This document shows, one piece after another, positions 1-20,974 of a stretch of 64,000 nucleotides of DNA. The position numbers were made by a program, and so were the translations under genes. Every line of letters starts with the position of its first letter. Position 1 is the first letter of the stretch. The DNA comes from Leuctra nigra (lineage: Eukaryota > Arthropoda > Insecta > Plecoptera > Leuctridae), in contig OW203766.1 of assembly GCA_934045905.1 (NCBI GenBank), forward strand, positions 29,816,309 through 29,880,308, in the 5' to 3' direction. The notes under the pieces were generated by a model. The model searched no databases. It saw only the letters and a list, made by a program, of their open reading frames with translations, and was not told where the DNA came from.

Positions 1-329
1 GGTTCATACTTTTATTGTATCTATTCGTAGGTAAATCTTGTTTGTTATTTTTTTTAAATAATTGGCTTTAAATTTGTAGTGCGAAAATTAAAAACTTGTT
101 GCAAACATAACAATTGAAATTACATATTTAAATTAATGAAGTGCATTTTCAATCGAAAATCTCGCATTCAAATGTGGACATTTATCAGCTATAGCTTTCC
201 TAGGAGTAAAGAAAAATTGTTATTTCTTATTAGAATATGCATTGAGATGGTCAACATATTTTCAGTGTTTGTAAGTGGTTCTTAGCCCATTGCTTCTGAG
301 AGTGCTGCATCTATCAATGTCTGTTGCAG
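1..329. other. 5' flank or intron upstream of katanin copy 1
   Basis: AT-rich sequence with no coding exon that I can support. It ends in a good splice acceptor (pyrimidine-rich, then TTGCAG ending at 329) directly before the exon carrying the first ATG of katanin copy 1, so an upstream 5' UTR exon probably lies outside the window. I see no promoter element. Confidence 0.5.
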
Positions 330-338
330 GTGGTAATC

Positions 339-4009
<3,671 letters not shown>

Positions 4010-5993
4010 TTGTTGAATTTGATCAATGACCAATAATTTATTTTATATATAATATTTAATATTTATAAAATATCAACCTAGCTATTTATTTACGACTTCT
4101 GCCAGTTTACCAAGTCATGTGCAGTAAATCAAATATTATATTTTTCATTATAAAGTTTGTTCAAACAAATCATAGACTCTAAATGATGTGACAATGGTTT
4201 TGAATAAACACCGTTTTTAAATAATAATAATAATCTTCCTCCCGGTTCCAAGAGTTGGGTCGGGGGGTGGCGAGGCCACCCTGATGAAAAAAAATCCAAC
4301 ATGATTATTTTCCAATTCCTTAAGCTAGTTAAAAATCCATTGAGAGAATTTATATTTTACAAGATTTTTTAGAACCATAAATGGAAATGCATTTATTTTT
4401 AAATATTTTTATTCTTTCTTAAATTTCAAAACTTATTTACCATGGGTTTAAGTTATTTATTAAAATATGCAGAGATCATTGTTTATTTTGCTTTTCCTAT
4501 CTTCTGGATGAGATGAGTTTTGTTTATTCAGACTAAACGGGAGTTTGAAATATCGTGGGAAAAATTTTCCATGCAAACATAAAATTTTTGAGTGTTCCCG
4601 CCATTTGCAAGGTCGATTATTTAAATTTTCGTCTGTTATGTTGGTACCAACGTAAAATTGTGACATAATGTGTAGTGACCATGACGATAATGGTGGTCGA
4701 CTTTCACCAGTTTATAAATTATTTTATATTTTTGTAAATAATTGAGATTCGGCTGGTAAGAAGGGATTGATAGTACATTTATTATATTGCGTTATTTATA
4801 TTTAATATGATGAGCATTTATATAATAGCCATTTAATTGTTAAACGTAACATTATTTAAGAGAACCTTGTAGTAGGTCCCTAGTAGGTATACCTAGGTAG
4901 GTTAGTTGAAAGGCCATTCACAACCAATTTTGTAGACAACAAAGAGTCGAAATTTATGATGACGACTTAAACAAAGCCCAGTGTAATCTTTAGACAAAGA
5001 ATAATTAAGGTCAGCTTTATTAAAAGATTAGGTATTTGCTATTGCTAAAATAGGTAGTAGAATGTAGGGGAGTACCTAGTAGTAGTGTGCACAGTAGACA
5101 CCTAGCCTGTACTAGGTAAATCTAGCTTTGTTCCATTCAGAGGCAAGTTGTTGATCTTCTTAAACCCCTATTTCACTGGACTCCAAAAGTGGTTGGCAAC
5201 TCTTGTTCCTGCAACAGGCGAAAGTCAATCGCATGCAATAGTTTGGTTGGATGAGTTGTTTATTTACAACTGACATTCTCATTACACTGAAAAGAAACAT
5301 CCGTTTCCTCTTGTTAGCGCATCTTGTGGTAGCAATAAATTATTCCAAACTGTCGGGATGGAGAAATCCCAAGCCGAACTGCAAGAAGTTGAATTGTAGC
5401 CACTCGTGTTCATGTTCGACCAACCACAGTTTGCAGCAAACGGGAATTCGGGTTCGACTCAAAATTCATTCAGACTTTCAACTTGACTGTTTTCTTGTCT
5501 ACAGGCAATATAGACTTAATCTGTAAGTCGTACTCACGCCAAACTTGATGAAAGCGTTTGAAGCATAAAATTCATGTTAGTATAATAGCACTGGAATATT
5601 GTTTGTTTACAACAAAAAATTGGGCAAGGTCATCATAGTAAAGTGGTAATATTAATGGCAATTTCCCCTGTTATCTAGTTTCATACTGTATTGTTATCGA
5701 AACCAACCTCGACCCATTGGCAGAGAGATCTCTGATAATTAGTTGCTGCCTGCTGGTCATTTCCAATCTCTTAACTATAATGATTCCATTATATTAAACA
5801 TAGGTACTACTACAGACACATTTTTAAACTCTGTAGAAGATAGATTTTTACTGGAAACTTTCAATTTGTCCAATTTTATCAGTATTTTGGATTAACTGGA
5901 ATATTACACCTCTACAGTAGAAATTATCAAGAATGTTACCGGGGTTGAAATTGTGCTGCTTTGTGCTGATAATATTGTAATTGATTCTTTCAG
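4010..5993. other. intergenic region between katanin copies 1 and 2
   Basis: Contains the 3' UTR and poly(A) signal (4203-4208) of copy 1. The rest is AT-rich with TAGGTACC-type short motifs. An open frame at 5251-5526 has no recognisable domain or splice context and I do not call it. It ends in the acceptor TTTCAG before the first coding exon of copy 2. Confidence 0.5.
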
Positions 5994-5998
5994 TTGTA

Positions 5999-11314
<5,316 letters not shown>

Positions 11315-13009
11315 TTCGTCTGTGAAGAGAAGTTACGATGATTTGTTTAATCGTTTCGTTTATGATTCTTTTTTTAAGTAGGTATGAACTTAATTGGTAC
11401 CTAATACTTTAATTCTTTAACTTTCTAATAATCTTCTCAGTTGGGACTTATGACGTAGATGTCAAGAAACTTGAGAAGTTACAATTCAATTTTATCAAAC
11501 AGTATTTTGTGTCAGTCCATTACTGTTAATCTTTGTTTTTAATATAAACATTCTCACAGATAGTTTAAGAAAACTATCTGTGTTCTAGTTCATCTAGTAA
11601 TTAATTAGGCTATATATTCTGAAGGGGCCTTAGCAACATAGCTTGTAATTTATTGACATTGTTTATCGAAGTGACTTTCTTTAAGTCTATATTATCGTCG
11701 AGGAGGATAAAGTAATGTAGGAAAAAGTAATCGACAGTTTTATAAAAAGTTGCTTTTGAAACAAGTTATAGTAATTACTCAATATCACATTACATTTAGA
11801 ATTGTGCCTTCCGTCTTTACCTATATCAATGGCAATTTTTTATTAAGTAATTTAGGTACTTTTTTACATTACGTTGCTGAAGTTTTATATTGCCACTTAG
11901 TTTTGTTGATATTTAGAGCTTTTAATCTGATGTTTTTGCCTTCTGTGGAACCAGAAATTTAGAATAACTCCTTATTCAAATTATGATCATTGAATTTTTG
12001 TAACTTTTATAGTTTTTTGATTGTTAGGGCTATTCTTGCCATTTTAACAAACAAATTCACATTGTGTTTAGTGTCTACTTGAATCGGGAAGCGGTTTAAA
12101 ACCAGGAGTAGGGTTGGTGTTTATAACAATTTACTAGTTCAAAATAATACAGACTTAAAAAGATGTTTAATTCCTAACTCTTGTGATAGCTAAGTAATAC
12201 TATTAGTTTATTGACAATTTAAAAACTTCCATTGATTGGAAATGTATTATTTGTATCAATATGTTAGACATTAATAACCAAAAATATCCATGTGAAATAT
12301 CATATGTTGAGATTGAAATGTATTAAGGTGCTGCAAGCGCGAACGATTTTGTTGCATTTTGTACACACTTTTTTGGATACGATTGGAGACAAAATGGGTT
12401 GACGTAATGATTTGAAATTTTAATTGTGATTAGATAAGAAGAGACAAACTTAGGGTTATCCCTTGTTACATTTTTCATTTTTTGTTTCGTTAATTAGTAA
12501 TAATAAGTGGATTTTTGGTGAAAAATTAGCTATTTTCGTGCTTGGTGCCGTATAAAATTAAATTTCAAAAATGTGGCAGGTGATAACCCTAGTCTTTCAT
12601 CTAATCATGATTAAAATTTGAGATCAATTGGTTAACGGGTTTGGTCTTCAATCGTATCGGAAAGTTCATCGATTTGCGCGTTTTTTTTTAATAACCGGTG
12701 CCTAATTAACAAGGAACCAAGTAAAAATGAAACAGTGAATACTAATATACAATCAGACTGATCAATTTGAACATCCTATCAAAGTAACACCCACTTATGA
12801 AACAATTTTTCTCTCTCATTTTTCTATAACAGCCGAGCACTAGTATCACCTTAATATATTATCTCTGTGTCTTCACTCGCTGCCTTATTACTCAACGAGT
12901 GCTTGAGTTGCTGTTTTTATACTTGCGATTTTTAGAGTTGGTAATAATAATAAATAAAATTACAATAAAACACTTGCACAAGAGTTATCAGTATCACGAA
13001 TCATTTAAC
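11315..13009. other. intergenic region between katanin copy 2 and UTP6
   Basis: Begins with the 3' UTR of katanin copy 2; the stretch at 11452-11570 is homologous to the 3' flank of the katanin pseudogene at 42.2-42.35 kb. A possible TTAA-flanked element occupies 12327-12850 (GGTG/CACC ends plus imperfect inverted interior around TTTTAAT). There is no coding feature. Confidence 0.4.
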
Positions 13010-14311
13010 TTAAGTCTCCATCTTGATTTGTAATCCGTCCTGAATGAGATCAAACTCTCGAACAATCATCTTCACGAAGGGAGGATCTAAAGTCTTCTTG
13101 GCTCTCTCGAAGATGGCACCGATGTTGTTCTTGTCGCCGTTATCCATCTCGAATCGAGCATAATCCAACCATATGTCGGCATTCTCCTTGCCGAACTGGA
13201 GGCACGCCGACTCGAAGCACTTGCGCACAAGATGTGTGTTCATGTCCGGTTGCATCGTCTCAAGGAAGATCATCTTCTTGTGCAGTTCAAGACAAGGGGG
13301 GTCCTGCTGAGCAAGGTACTCGTACTTTTTGTGCACAGCCTCGATTCCTTCCATCAGAAGTAACCACTCGATCAATCTGGGCTTCAGCACATTGGAAACC
13401 GCTGGACCCATCTTGATCCCATTCTCAAAAACAGTCTTTGCTTTCTCTGCGTTTTTCACCTGGTAAAACTGAATCAGAGTTTTATATAGAGGGAGTGTGG
13501 TCTCGTTGCCAGCGCCGAGACTGTTGTGCGCCAGATTGAACACCTTGCTGCCGAGTACCTCTTCGTCGCGTGCCAGATGGAAGCGCAGGCGAATCAGCCA
13601 CAATTCAACGTTGGACGAGAAGCGCTCGGTAGCTTGGCGCAGCACCAGGTTAAGCTTGTTGAACTTGCCAGTAGATTTCAGCAGGTCAACCCACTGCAAG
13701 TAGTACTTCTCCTGGAGGCGTTCGGCACTGTGAGCCTCCTGGAACACAGCCTTGAGCAGGTTCTGTTTGAACGCCGGAAGGTGTACGAGATTCTGGTTCA
13801 GCTCGATCAACGTATCGAGATAGTCTGACCACATTCGCTCCGTGTTCAGTTGCTTCACTGCCGCCGAATAAACCGTCACGCACAGTCGGATGCGTTCCTT
13901 GAAACTGGTTTCCTTCTTATCCAGCGGCGCGGGCAAAGCCTGACAGCCGGGCAGGAGCGGGTGCGCGGAATACGAGATCCCCTCCAGCTCACTGCGTGCC
14001 GTCAAGTCCCACGCCAGCTCTCTGCGCGCCAACAAGTCCCACGCCAGCTCGTCGTTGCGGTATTTGGAGAGCAGGTGGTTCGTGATGCGGTCCTGCAGGC
14101 GCTCCATGAAGTCGTATTCCTTGGCGATGCTCAGCAGGTTGATGTAGAACTGAACGCTGTCCCCCTTTTGGATTGCAGACTTGAAGAATCCCTCAGATGG
14201 ACGGTCGCCTTGTGGCTGGTTGGTAACGACGCTCGTGGTTGGCGCTGGTTCCTCTGTTGTTGACTTGGGTTCACCTCCCTCCTCCTTAAACAAAGTCCAA
14301 TGCAATATAAT
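13010..14311 (-). CDS. UTP6: UTP6 homologue, C-terminal part (small-subunit processome)
   Basis: U3 snoRNA-associated protein 6, a HAT-repeat protein of the nucleolar small-subunit processome needed for 18S rRNA maturation. One uninterrupted exon encodes about 433 residues corresponding to roughly the second half of the family (usual length near 600). Matching segments include YINLLSIAKEYDFMERLQ, WDLLARREL, and the C-terminal HAT helices ADIWLDYARFEMDNGDKNN. The likely exon start is after the AG at 14312-14313; the frame is closed by TAA a few codons upstream. No exon for the N-terminal half is recognisable in the next 6 kb, which is repeat-filled, so this is either the last exon of a gene with very long introns or a 5'-truncated copy. 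A 30-bp in-frame tandem duplication (about 14000-14060) inserts ten residues, reading ELAWDLLARR then ELAWDLTARS. No clear poly(A) signal is seen just downstream. Confidence 0.85.
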   Translation of the reverse strand: MILHWTLFKEEGGEPKSTTEEPAPTTSVVTNQPQGDRPSEGFFKSAIQKGDSVQFYINLLSIAKEYDFMERLQDRITNHLLSKYRNDELAWDLLARRELAWDLTARSELEGISYSAHPLLPGCQALPAPLDKKETSFKERIRLCVTVYSAAVKQLNTERMWSDYLDTLIELNQNLVHLPAFKQNLLKAVFQEAHSAERLQEKYYLQWVDLLKSTGKFNKLNLVLRQATERFSSNVELWLIRLRFHLARDEEVLGSKVFNLAHNSLGAGNETTLPLYKTLIQFYQVKNAEKAKTVFENGIKMGPAVSNVLKPRLIEWLLLMEGIEAVHKKYEYLAQQDPPCLELHKKMIFLETMQPDMNTHLVRKCFESACLQFGKENADIWLDYARFEMDNGDKNNIGAIFERAKKTLDPPFVKMIVREFDLIQDGLQIKMET

Positions 14312-15894
14312 CTCAGTTTAAGTACTTAACAATGATCCTGTTGAATAAAGATGCATTTGTATAAATATTGTTACAGTTATTCTCGAGCCTATTTCTATGA
14401 AAGAATCATTCCAGATTTTGCAATAATATTTTTTTTTCAATAATATTTTATTTAAGAATATTTATGACTTAGCAGTTTTATTGAACATGATTACAAATTA
14501 CAAATAGGGACCGAATAGGGGAATAGGGAAATGGAGCCGGAACCTATTGTTTCTTTTTGACAGAGTTATTTCTAGCCATAAATTTAATAATAGGCTCCAA
14601 TCGTGGGCTATCTCATAAGCAGTGTTGTGATCAGATAAGGTAGGGTCAGGTAATAAGGCCCACCATTATTATTATATTTTTTTGGAAGAAAACTTCAATG
14701 TTCAGTATAAAAACAAAAAATATATTCTTTTAGATTGATATTTTAGTAAACAAATGCAGGTATTGAGATTTTTTTATTTTGAGTTTAAAATAAAAAAGTT
14801 GTTAATTTTATAAAAGGTCTCCTCTGAGCCTTTTTTCGCGCATAAGCTGGAAATAAGGCCCTTAGGAATATCAATGCTAATTTCACAATTTTTTTAATTA
14901 GCAATTTGACCATTTTGCTCTCAGATTCTTACGAACTTTAACAATGGCTTATTTCCTGAAGAAAATATGTCAATAAATATTAAATAATATATTATTATGG
15001 AAGTAATAGCATTCATACCTAACATTGTTCTCAATTACTTCCCTTTGTCTCCTATTTCAATCCGACCACTTTTGGTTGTTTATTGATACAAAAATATCAT
15101 GCAATATAAAATGTATGAATAAATGAATATTCCGTGTAGTTAAAAGCATGTAAATACATAAATAAAATAGTGTTAATATGGAATATGGAATGAATCCTGC
15201 AAATTGTGATAAGAAGATGCCACTTAACACACATGTTCATTGGTCCATTAGAGTTATTTCGGGGGCCGTATTCTACAACATTTTAATTCCCAATTTTGAT
15301 GAAATCTGATTCGGTGCAATGTTAACCGTGGCGCGATCACTCGATATAGCAAATTTTTATTTATTTTTGAAATTACCGTTACAAAAAACTTTTTACAACA
15401 GTTCAACAGTATATTTAAGTATAAAAGACTCATTTAATATCTTGTAGTTTGCAACCTCCGCCCAATAATGAGTTTTCAATTTGATGTCTTTTGAGAATGA
15501 ACAAAACTTTAACATGGGGGGTATAGGAAAATCGTGTCGAATTTGGTGTGTAACTTTTAAAATAGCACACGTTGGTATTGTTTTTAATTTTTTTTCCTGA
15601 TAGGTTGTCCGTAGATCTACCAGAAAAAAGTTTCTTGTTAAAACCTGACGGAACAAAAAAATTAGAACTTCATTTTATCTTAAAAATTACACGATTTTAC
15701 TTGGCTGCCATAAGATAACATGGGGAGAAAACTGAAATTATCTCAGAAACTAGACACAAGAAGTGTTTAATTTTTTCAGGGATTGTGTATGGTATGATTA
15801 TCAATAAGTACACACAAATTCAGTGTCGTCCTTTTTTAGGAAGGTCCGCCTATAATTTAGGACGTACCTAAGATCGAATAACTTGTGTAAAGGA
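14312..15894. other. repeat-rich intergenic or intronic region upstream of UTP6
   Basis: Holds no exon I can support. It includes a solo hAT-like end at about 14622 (CAGTGTTGTGATCAGATAA), a Harbinger-like end at about 15260 (GGGGGCCGTATTCTACAACA, resembling the end at 38.0 kb), and at 15455-15590 a third copy of the repeat also seen at 8.96 and 9.8 kb. Confidence 0.45.
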
Positions 15895-16393
15895 CAGTGT
15901 TGTGATTAGATAATTTTATTTTTATCTAGATAAAGATTAAGATAACCCGCCAAAAATTTATCTACATAAGATAAAAGATAAATTTCCAAGTAATATACTA
16001 GATAATAGATAAAGATAAATAATAATTATCTAGATAATTGTAATAGATAATTTTTTACCAAATACCTACACGGCTCCGTAATTATTTTCAAATCCTAATT
16101 TCGGAACTCAAGTTTTTAAAAAATGGGACCGTCAAAACAAGCCAACTAATGCGACTAAATGGAGATGATCTTTTTCTATTATCTGACATTTGAGGTTCGT
16201 GCATGTGCAAACACACAATGCATTTTGAATTTTATATTTATTTTATCTAGATAATTGCCATTAGATAACAATATTTTTATCTAGATAAAGATAAAGATAA
16301 CCAATTATTTAATTATCTAGATAAGATAATAGATAAAAAATAATTATCTAGATAATTATCTAGATAATTTTATCTAGATAAGTCACAACACTG
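15895..16393. mobile_element. hAT-type MITE (499 bp) with 8-bp target duplication
   Basis: Starts CAGTGTTGTGA and ends TCACAACACTG. GTAAAGGA is duplicated exactly at 15887-15894 and 16394-16401. CAG/CTG ends plus an 8-bp duplication are diagnostic of the hAT superfamily. The interior is made of TATCTAGATAA-like motifs and has no ORF. Related material without ends lies at about 16808-16960, and one end at 14622. Confidence 0.9.
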
Positions 16394-16401
16394 GTAAAGG
16401 A

Positions 16402-17870
16402 CACTCTGGGGACCGGTTTAGGATCACTTTAGGCCGAGTTTAGGACGGACTCATGTCCTGGGGACGTCTCTGGTACGTCCTAGTGTTTACTGGGATGTGT
16501 GGCAAGTGGCTGCTTCTTATCACAATTTGCATGATTATTTTATATATACAATGTATATACAGTACTAGAAGTCAAATACTTATGTGACGCAGTAATGCCG
16601 AGTTATTTCCGCGCAAATATAAGAAATGGGTAGGTCTGCTGTCACCCGCCAGCCGCCACCTAAAAATGGCGTTTGTAAAATAGGCTGTGGACAAATAATT
16701 CCAATATTGGCGCAAAGATGTCAGTACAAAGCATTCTTTCTAATTTGACGGCAAAAATTTGAAAAATATTTTTCATTTTTGGAAAATTTGAAAATTTTTC
16801 CCGACCTTACCCTAATTTTATTTTTATCTTGATAAGATGAAAATAACCTGCCAACAATTTATCTAGATAAGATAATAGATAAATTCCCTAGAAATCTTCT
16901 AGATAATAGATAAAGATAAAAAATAATTATCTAGATAATTCTTATAGATAATAGAGATTTTTTTACCAAATACTAGGTACTGTTCCCTAATTATTTTCGA
17001 ATCCTAAAGTTCGGAACTGGAATTTTTTGTTTACAAAACAAACAAAACAAACAATTTTGTAAAATATACAAAACAAAACTTTCGGTAATTACTAACCTTA
17101 TATACGTGAATGTTAACGCATCGTTATGTTAAAGTTATGTGGTACCCTTTTTCCGTACTATGACCTCGTAAATGTCAAATATTCATTTATTTTCAATTTT
17201 GACCCTAACTACAGTACCGTAACTTCTATACCAATTCAATATACAAAACAAAACTTTCAGTAATTATCAACCTAATATTCGCCAATCTTAGTGTATGTTT
17301 CACCAGATTATACGAGGTCCCCCTTTTCCGCACTATGACCTTGAAAATGGGAAAAATTGAATTCCCAAATATTTGGATATTTTTTTAGCTAGGTTAATGG
17401 AATAATTTTAAATGTTTATCAGCTAATTATACTACCACTTGGTATGTAGTTCATACACAAAAATATTTGTTTTGAAATAATTAACATTGAACGAAAAACA
17501 TTGGCTCAAAAATTCAAAAAAATACGATTTCTCGCCGAAAATGTGCACCCCAAATTTGCACAGTTAGAGTTGCCCAAATCAAATGATGAATTTTTTATTG
17601 AACGATGAAAATTTTCTGAATCTAACAACGCTGGTTGAACTCAATTATCTTTGTTATTGGTACAAATGCAAGACGTGCCGTATACCCTTATTTTGCTGGT
17701 TCTCCAAACCTCTAAGGCCCGTATCTTCTAAACGACAAAAGTAAAAAATATGCAAAAAATCGTTTTTTCATTCATAAGTAATATGTTTTTGTGAGCAAAG
17801 TTAGAAAATCGTATTAAATAGTACCGCAACCATTTTAAAAAAAAAATAGTCTATTACTGGTGGAATCAGC
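16402..17870. other. non-coding, AT-rich region
   Basis: Contains an end-less relative of the hAT MITE at about 16808-16960 and two related segments around 17070-17180 and 17240-17340 (each with ACAAAACAAAACTTTC followed by a similar tail). No gene is seen. Confidence 0.4.
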
Positions 17871-19868
17871 CTACTACATACATATTCAGAAGACTTAATG
17901 AAATATTAGTATTTATATACATAGTAATACAATGTGTAAGTGCTTTCAGCCGCCATTTTGAAAACCGAAAGTGATGCCATATCTCGAAAACGGCTGGACC
18001 TATTGGAACGATGCTTTCGCTATTCTTCATGGCATATCACTTTAAGTTTATATTTAGCTCTAAACACTATTTTTCTTAGTAACCAATTCGGAAATGGCGT
18101 ATTTTTTTTAAGGAATTAGTCATTGTTGCTCCAATATGTTTTACAAGTTGTGTAAATAAACTAAAAAAATAAGTGATATCCCCATAAAAAAACACTCCGT
18201 GTAAAAAAACAGCCAAGTCTCTTCAACTAAAAAAAAATTGTGAAATCTAAAAATTCTGCACTGAAAAGTAGTGATATCAAAAATGAGCCAAGTCAAAACT
18301 TTATTTGAAAATCTAGTGGAGCGGTCGATCCACGCCAGCCAAGTCGTACGGCGCGCGCACACTCTCATTTAAAAAGGCTGGAGCAACCCACTTTTACTGT
18401 AAGCATCAAAGTGGCATTTTCGGCCTACTGGATCTTAAAAATGGGAAATCTCACATTGTTGCGAAATATTTTTATTTAGAGCTATGGCCCACCCTACCAT
18501 ATATTCCAAGTTTGGCAATAATACGTTATGCAGTTTGCGAGCTGGAGGACAGTGAAAATCGTGAAATTGTACGGCTTTCAGATAATGATTATGATTATAA
18601 TTCATCTTCCAATAATTCCGCGGTCTCCGCCACAGGCTAAACGGCAGGGTCGATTGACCCGAAATTTTCACCACATATAAAGCTCGTCTGCCTGATGATA
18701 CCTTGCCCTTATGAATTTTTTGTGCCGCCATTTTGAAACCGGAAGTGACGTCATATCTCAAAAACGGCTTGACCGATCGGAACGAAATTTGCGCCAATCG
18801 GTTCAGACTGCCCTCTATATGAAATATCAATAGTTAAATTAAAGTTTTCTAATTACTGAAACCGGAAATGACGTAATAGTTTAGCGAAATCTGCCTAAAT
18901 TCACTTCCCCTTTATATAAAAACCAACTACATATTCAGAAGGCTTATAATGAAATATTAGTATTTATATACATATTAATACAAAGTGTAAGAGCTTTCAG
19001 CCGCCATTTTAAAAACCGGAAGTGATGCCATATCTCGAAAACGGCTAGACCTATTGGAACGATGCTTTCGCAATTCTTCATGGCATATCACTTTAAGTTT
19101 ATATTTAGCTCCAAACAATATTTTTCTTAGTAACTAATTCGGAAATAGCGTATTTTTTTTAAGGAATTAGTCATTGTTGCCCCAATAAGTTTTACAAGTT
19201 GTGTAAATAAACTAAAAAAATAAGTGATATCCCCATAAAAAACACTCCGTGTAAAAAAAACAGCCAAGTCTCTTCAACTAATAAAAAATTATGAAATCTA
19301 AAAATTCTGCACTGAAACGTAGTGATATCAAAAAATGAGCCAAGTCAAAACTTTATTTGAAAATTAAAAAATACTTGGCGCATCGTTTTTTTAGGGCATT
19401 GTAGGTATACTATAAGTATATGTATTTATATCTAGCCTATACTTCTAAGCTATTTATTTACACGATGCGCTAAGTATTTTTTAATTTTCAAATAAAGTTT
19501 TGACTTGGCTCATTTTTTGATATCACTACGTTTCAGTGCAGAATTTTTAGATTTCATAATTTTTTATTAGTTGAAGAGACTTGGCTGTTTTTTTACACGG
19601 AGTGTTTTTTATGGGTCAAAAAATACTTGGCGCATCGTTTTTTATGGCATTATTATAGGTATACTATAAGTATATGTATATTAGATGTATATTTTATATC
19701 TAGCCTATGCTTCTAAGTTATTTATATACACGATGCGCCAAGTATTTTTTGATTTTCAAATAAAGTTTTGACTTGGCTCATTTTTTGATATCACTACTTT
19801 TCAGTGCAGAATTTTTAGATTTCATAATTTTTTTTTGAGTTGAAGAGACTTGGCTGTTTTTTTTTTAC
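17871..19868. repeat. 2-kb cluster of direct and inverted repeats with two hairpin inserts
   Basis: A unit of about 440 bp at 17871-18314 recurs directly at 18924-19366. Its last 120-130 bp recur inverted at about 19485-19612 and 19757-19865. Between the inverted pieces sit two hairpin elements (about 19367-19484 and 19616-19756), each bounded by AATACTTGGCGCATCG and its reverse complement. A third partial copy of the unit's start, containing CGCCATTTTGAAACCGGAAG, lies near 18725. There is no coding sequence. Confidence 0.75.
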
Positions 19869-20299
19869 ATACATTTGTAAGTTTTCGTTTTTTAAATTCA
19901 TGATTTCTTTTGTTTGACCCACTGACATGGTTTGACCTTGAGTTCGATCATGATTCAAATTTCGATTGAGTTCTTACAACTCAATCGAGGTTTTGGATCA
20001 TGATCGAATCCCCAGTGGTGTGAACAGGGTATAATACGCGACCGCCTCCTTCCCATCTTTCATCCATTCATCCATTCATCATTCACTCTTTGCCAACTTA
20101 AAGTGGACCCAGTGCTCCAGTCATGGTGCTTAAAATTCGCTGTAATTCATACACATTTCTGAGGAAACAATGTCTCAAACAACAGCATAAAACCATTATA
20201 CTATACCTTACCGTATTATACAATTATATGTTCCTCAGTGAAGTTCCAATTAAACTATGCCAAAATAATTCATTTTTGTAGTGCAACGTTGTCAGATTT

Positions 20300-20635
20300 A
20301 TGATAAATTTCGCACATTATGCACCTTTTCTTTCTTATTTGGCCGATGACCCTATATTTTCAGACGGCAGTCTTATTCTAAAAATTATTATCTTTAATTT
20401 GAGACTATTTTCAATACTTTGTCATTCCTCTTGCAGCTTTAGGAGCAATTTAAGACCAATATATTACTGGACGATTTCAAGTCTCCCTGTGTCATCTTAT
20501 GGGGGAAAAGATGATCTTCAAGACTTCAATCAGTTGCTAGTTGTATGTAATATGGTGTCACTAATCTTTGGAATTAATTTGAATTACAACAAATTCTCAT
20601 TCCTCTGCCGTAACCCTGGAACCCCCTTAAAGTGA
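20300..20635 (+). pseudogene. degraded non-LTR reverse transcriptase remnant (tentative)
   Basis: A frame of 111 codons whose second half resembles the region after the catalytic motif of LINE reverse transcriptases: SSYGGKDDLQDFNQLL then FGINLNYNKFSFLCR, the pattern of a loop followed by LNxNxxK. The catalytic YADD itself is not readable. It is short and isolated, so the call is weak. Confidence 0.3.
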
Positions 20636-20827
20636 ATCCGCTAACTTGAATGTGCCACCTACGTTCTACATGATTTTCGGTGCTGGCGTAGAGTACATCA
20701 TTTTCATTGCAAATCTTCGCCACCATAGTCATTGTAAAAAAGATTTTAACAAACATAATATGCAACGACCTAATTTCCGCCTTTGGTGCTGCTTTGGTGC
20801 TGCGGAGATTTAGTGGACCTTGCACCA

Positions 20828-20974
20828 GGACCCTTACCTAATATCGCCAATATTAGCACGATCGGCTAGTTGCCATGGCGACAATGTTAGCTCTTATGGC
20901 TAAAACTTTTAAAACAAAAGTTGTGCTACAGTAACACGGTGCTACTGAAATTTGGCGATATTAGGTAAGGGTCC
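20828..20974. mobile_element. 147-bp MITE beside the Harbinger left end
   Basis: Inverted ends of 23 bp start GGACCCTTACCTAATATCGC and return as the exact reverse complement ending at 20974. The interior has no ORF. No clear target duplication. It ends 16 bp before the Harbinger terminal sequence. Confidence 0.75.

Noticed and set aside
5251..5526. 91-codon open frame between katanin copies 1 and 2
   Set aside because: No domain, no homology I recognise, no splice context, and composition like the surrounding non-coding DNA.
15393..15656. 87-codon minus frame resembling frames at 8.9 and 9.8 kb
   Set aside because: Similarity is due to a shared non-coding repeat read in different frames and strands, not a conserved protein.
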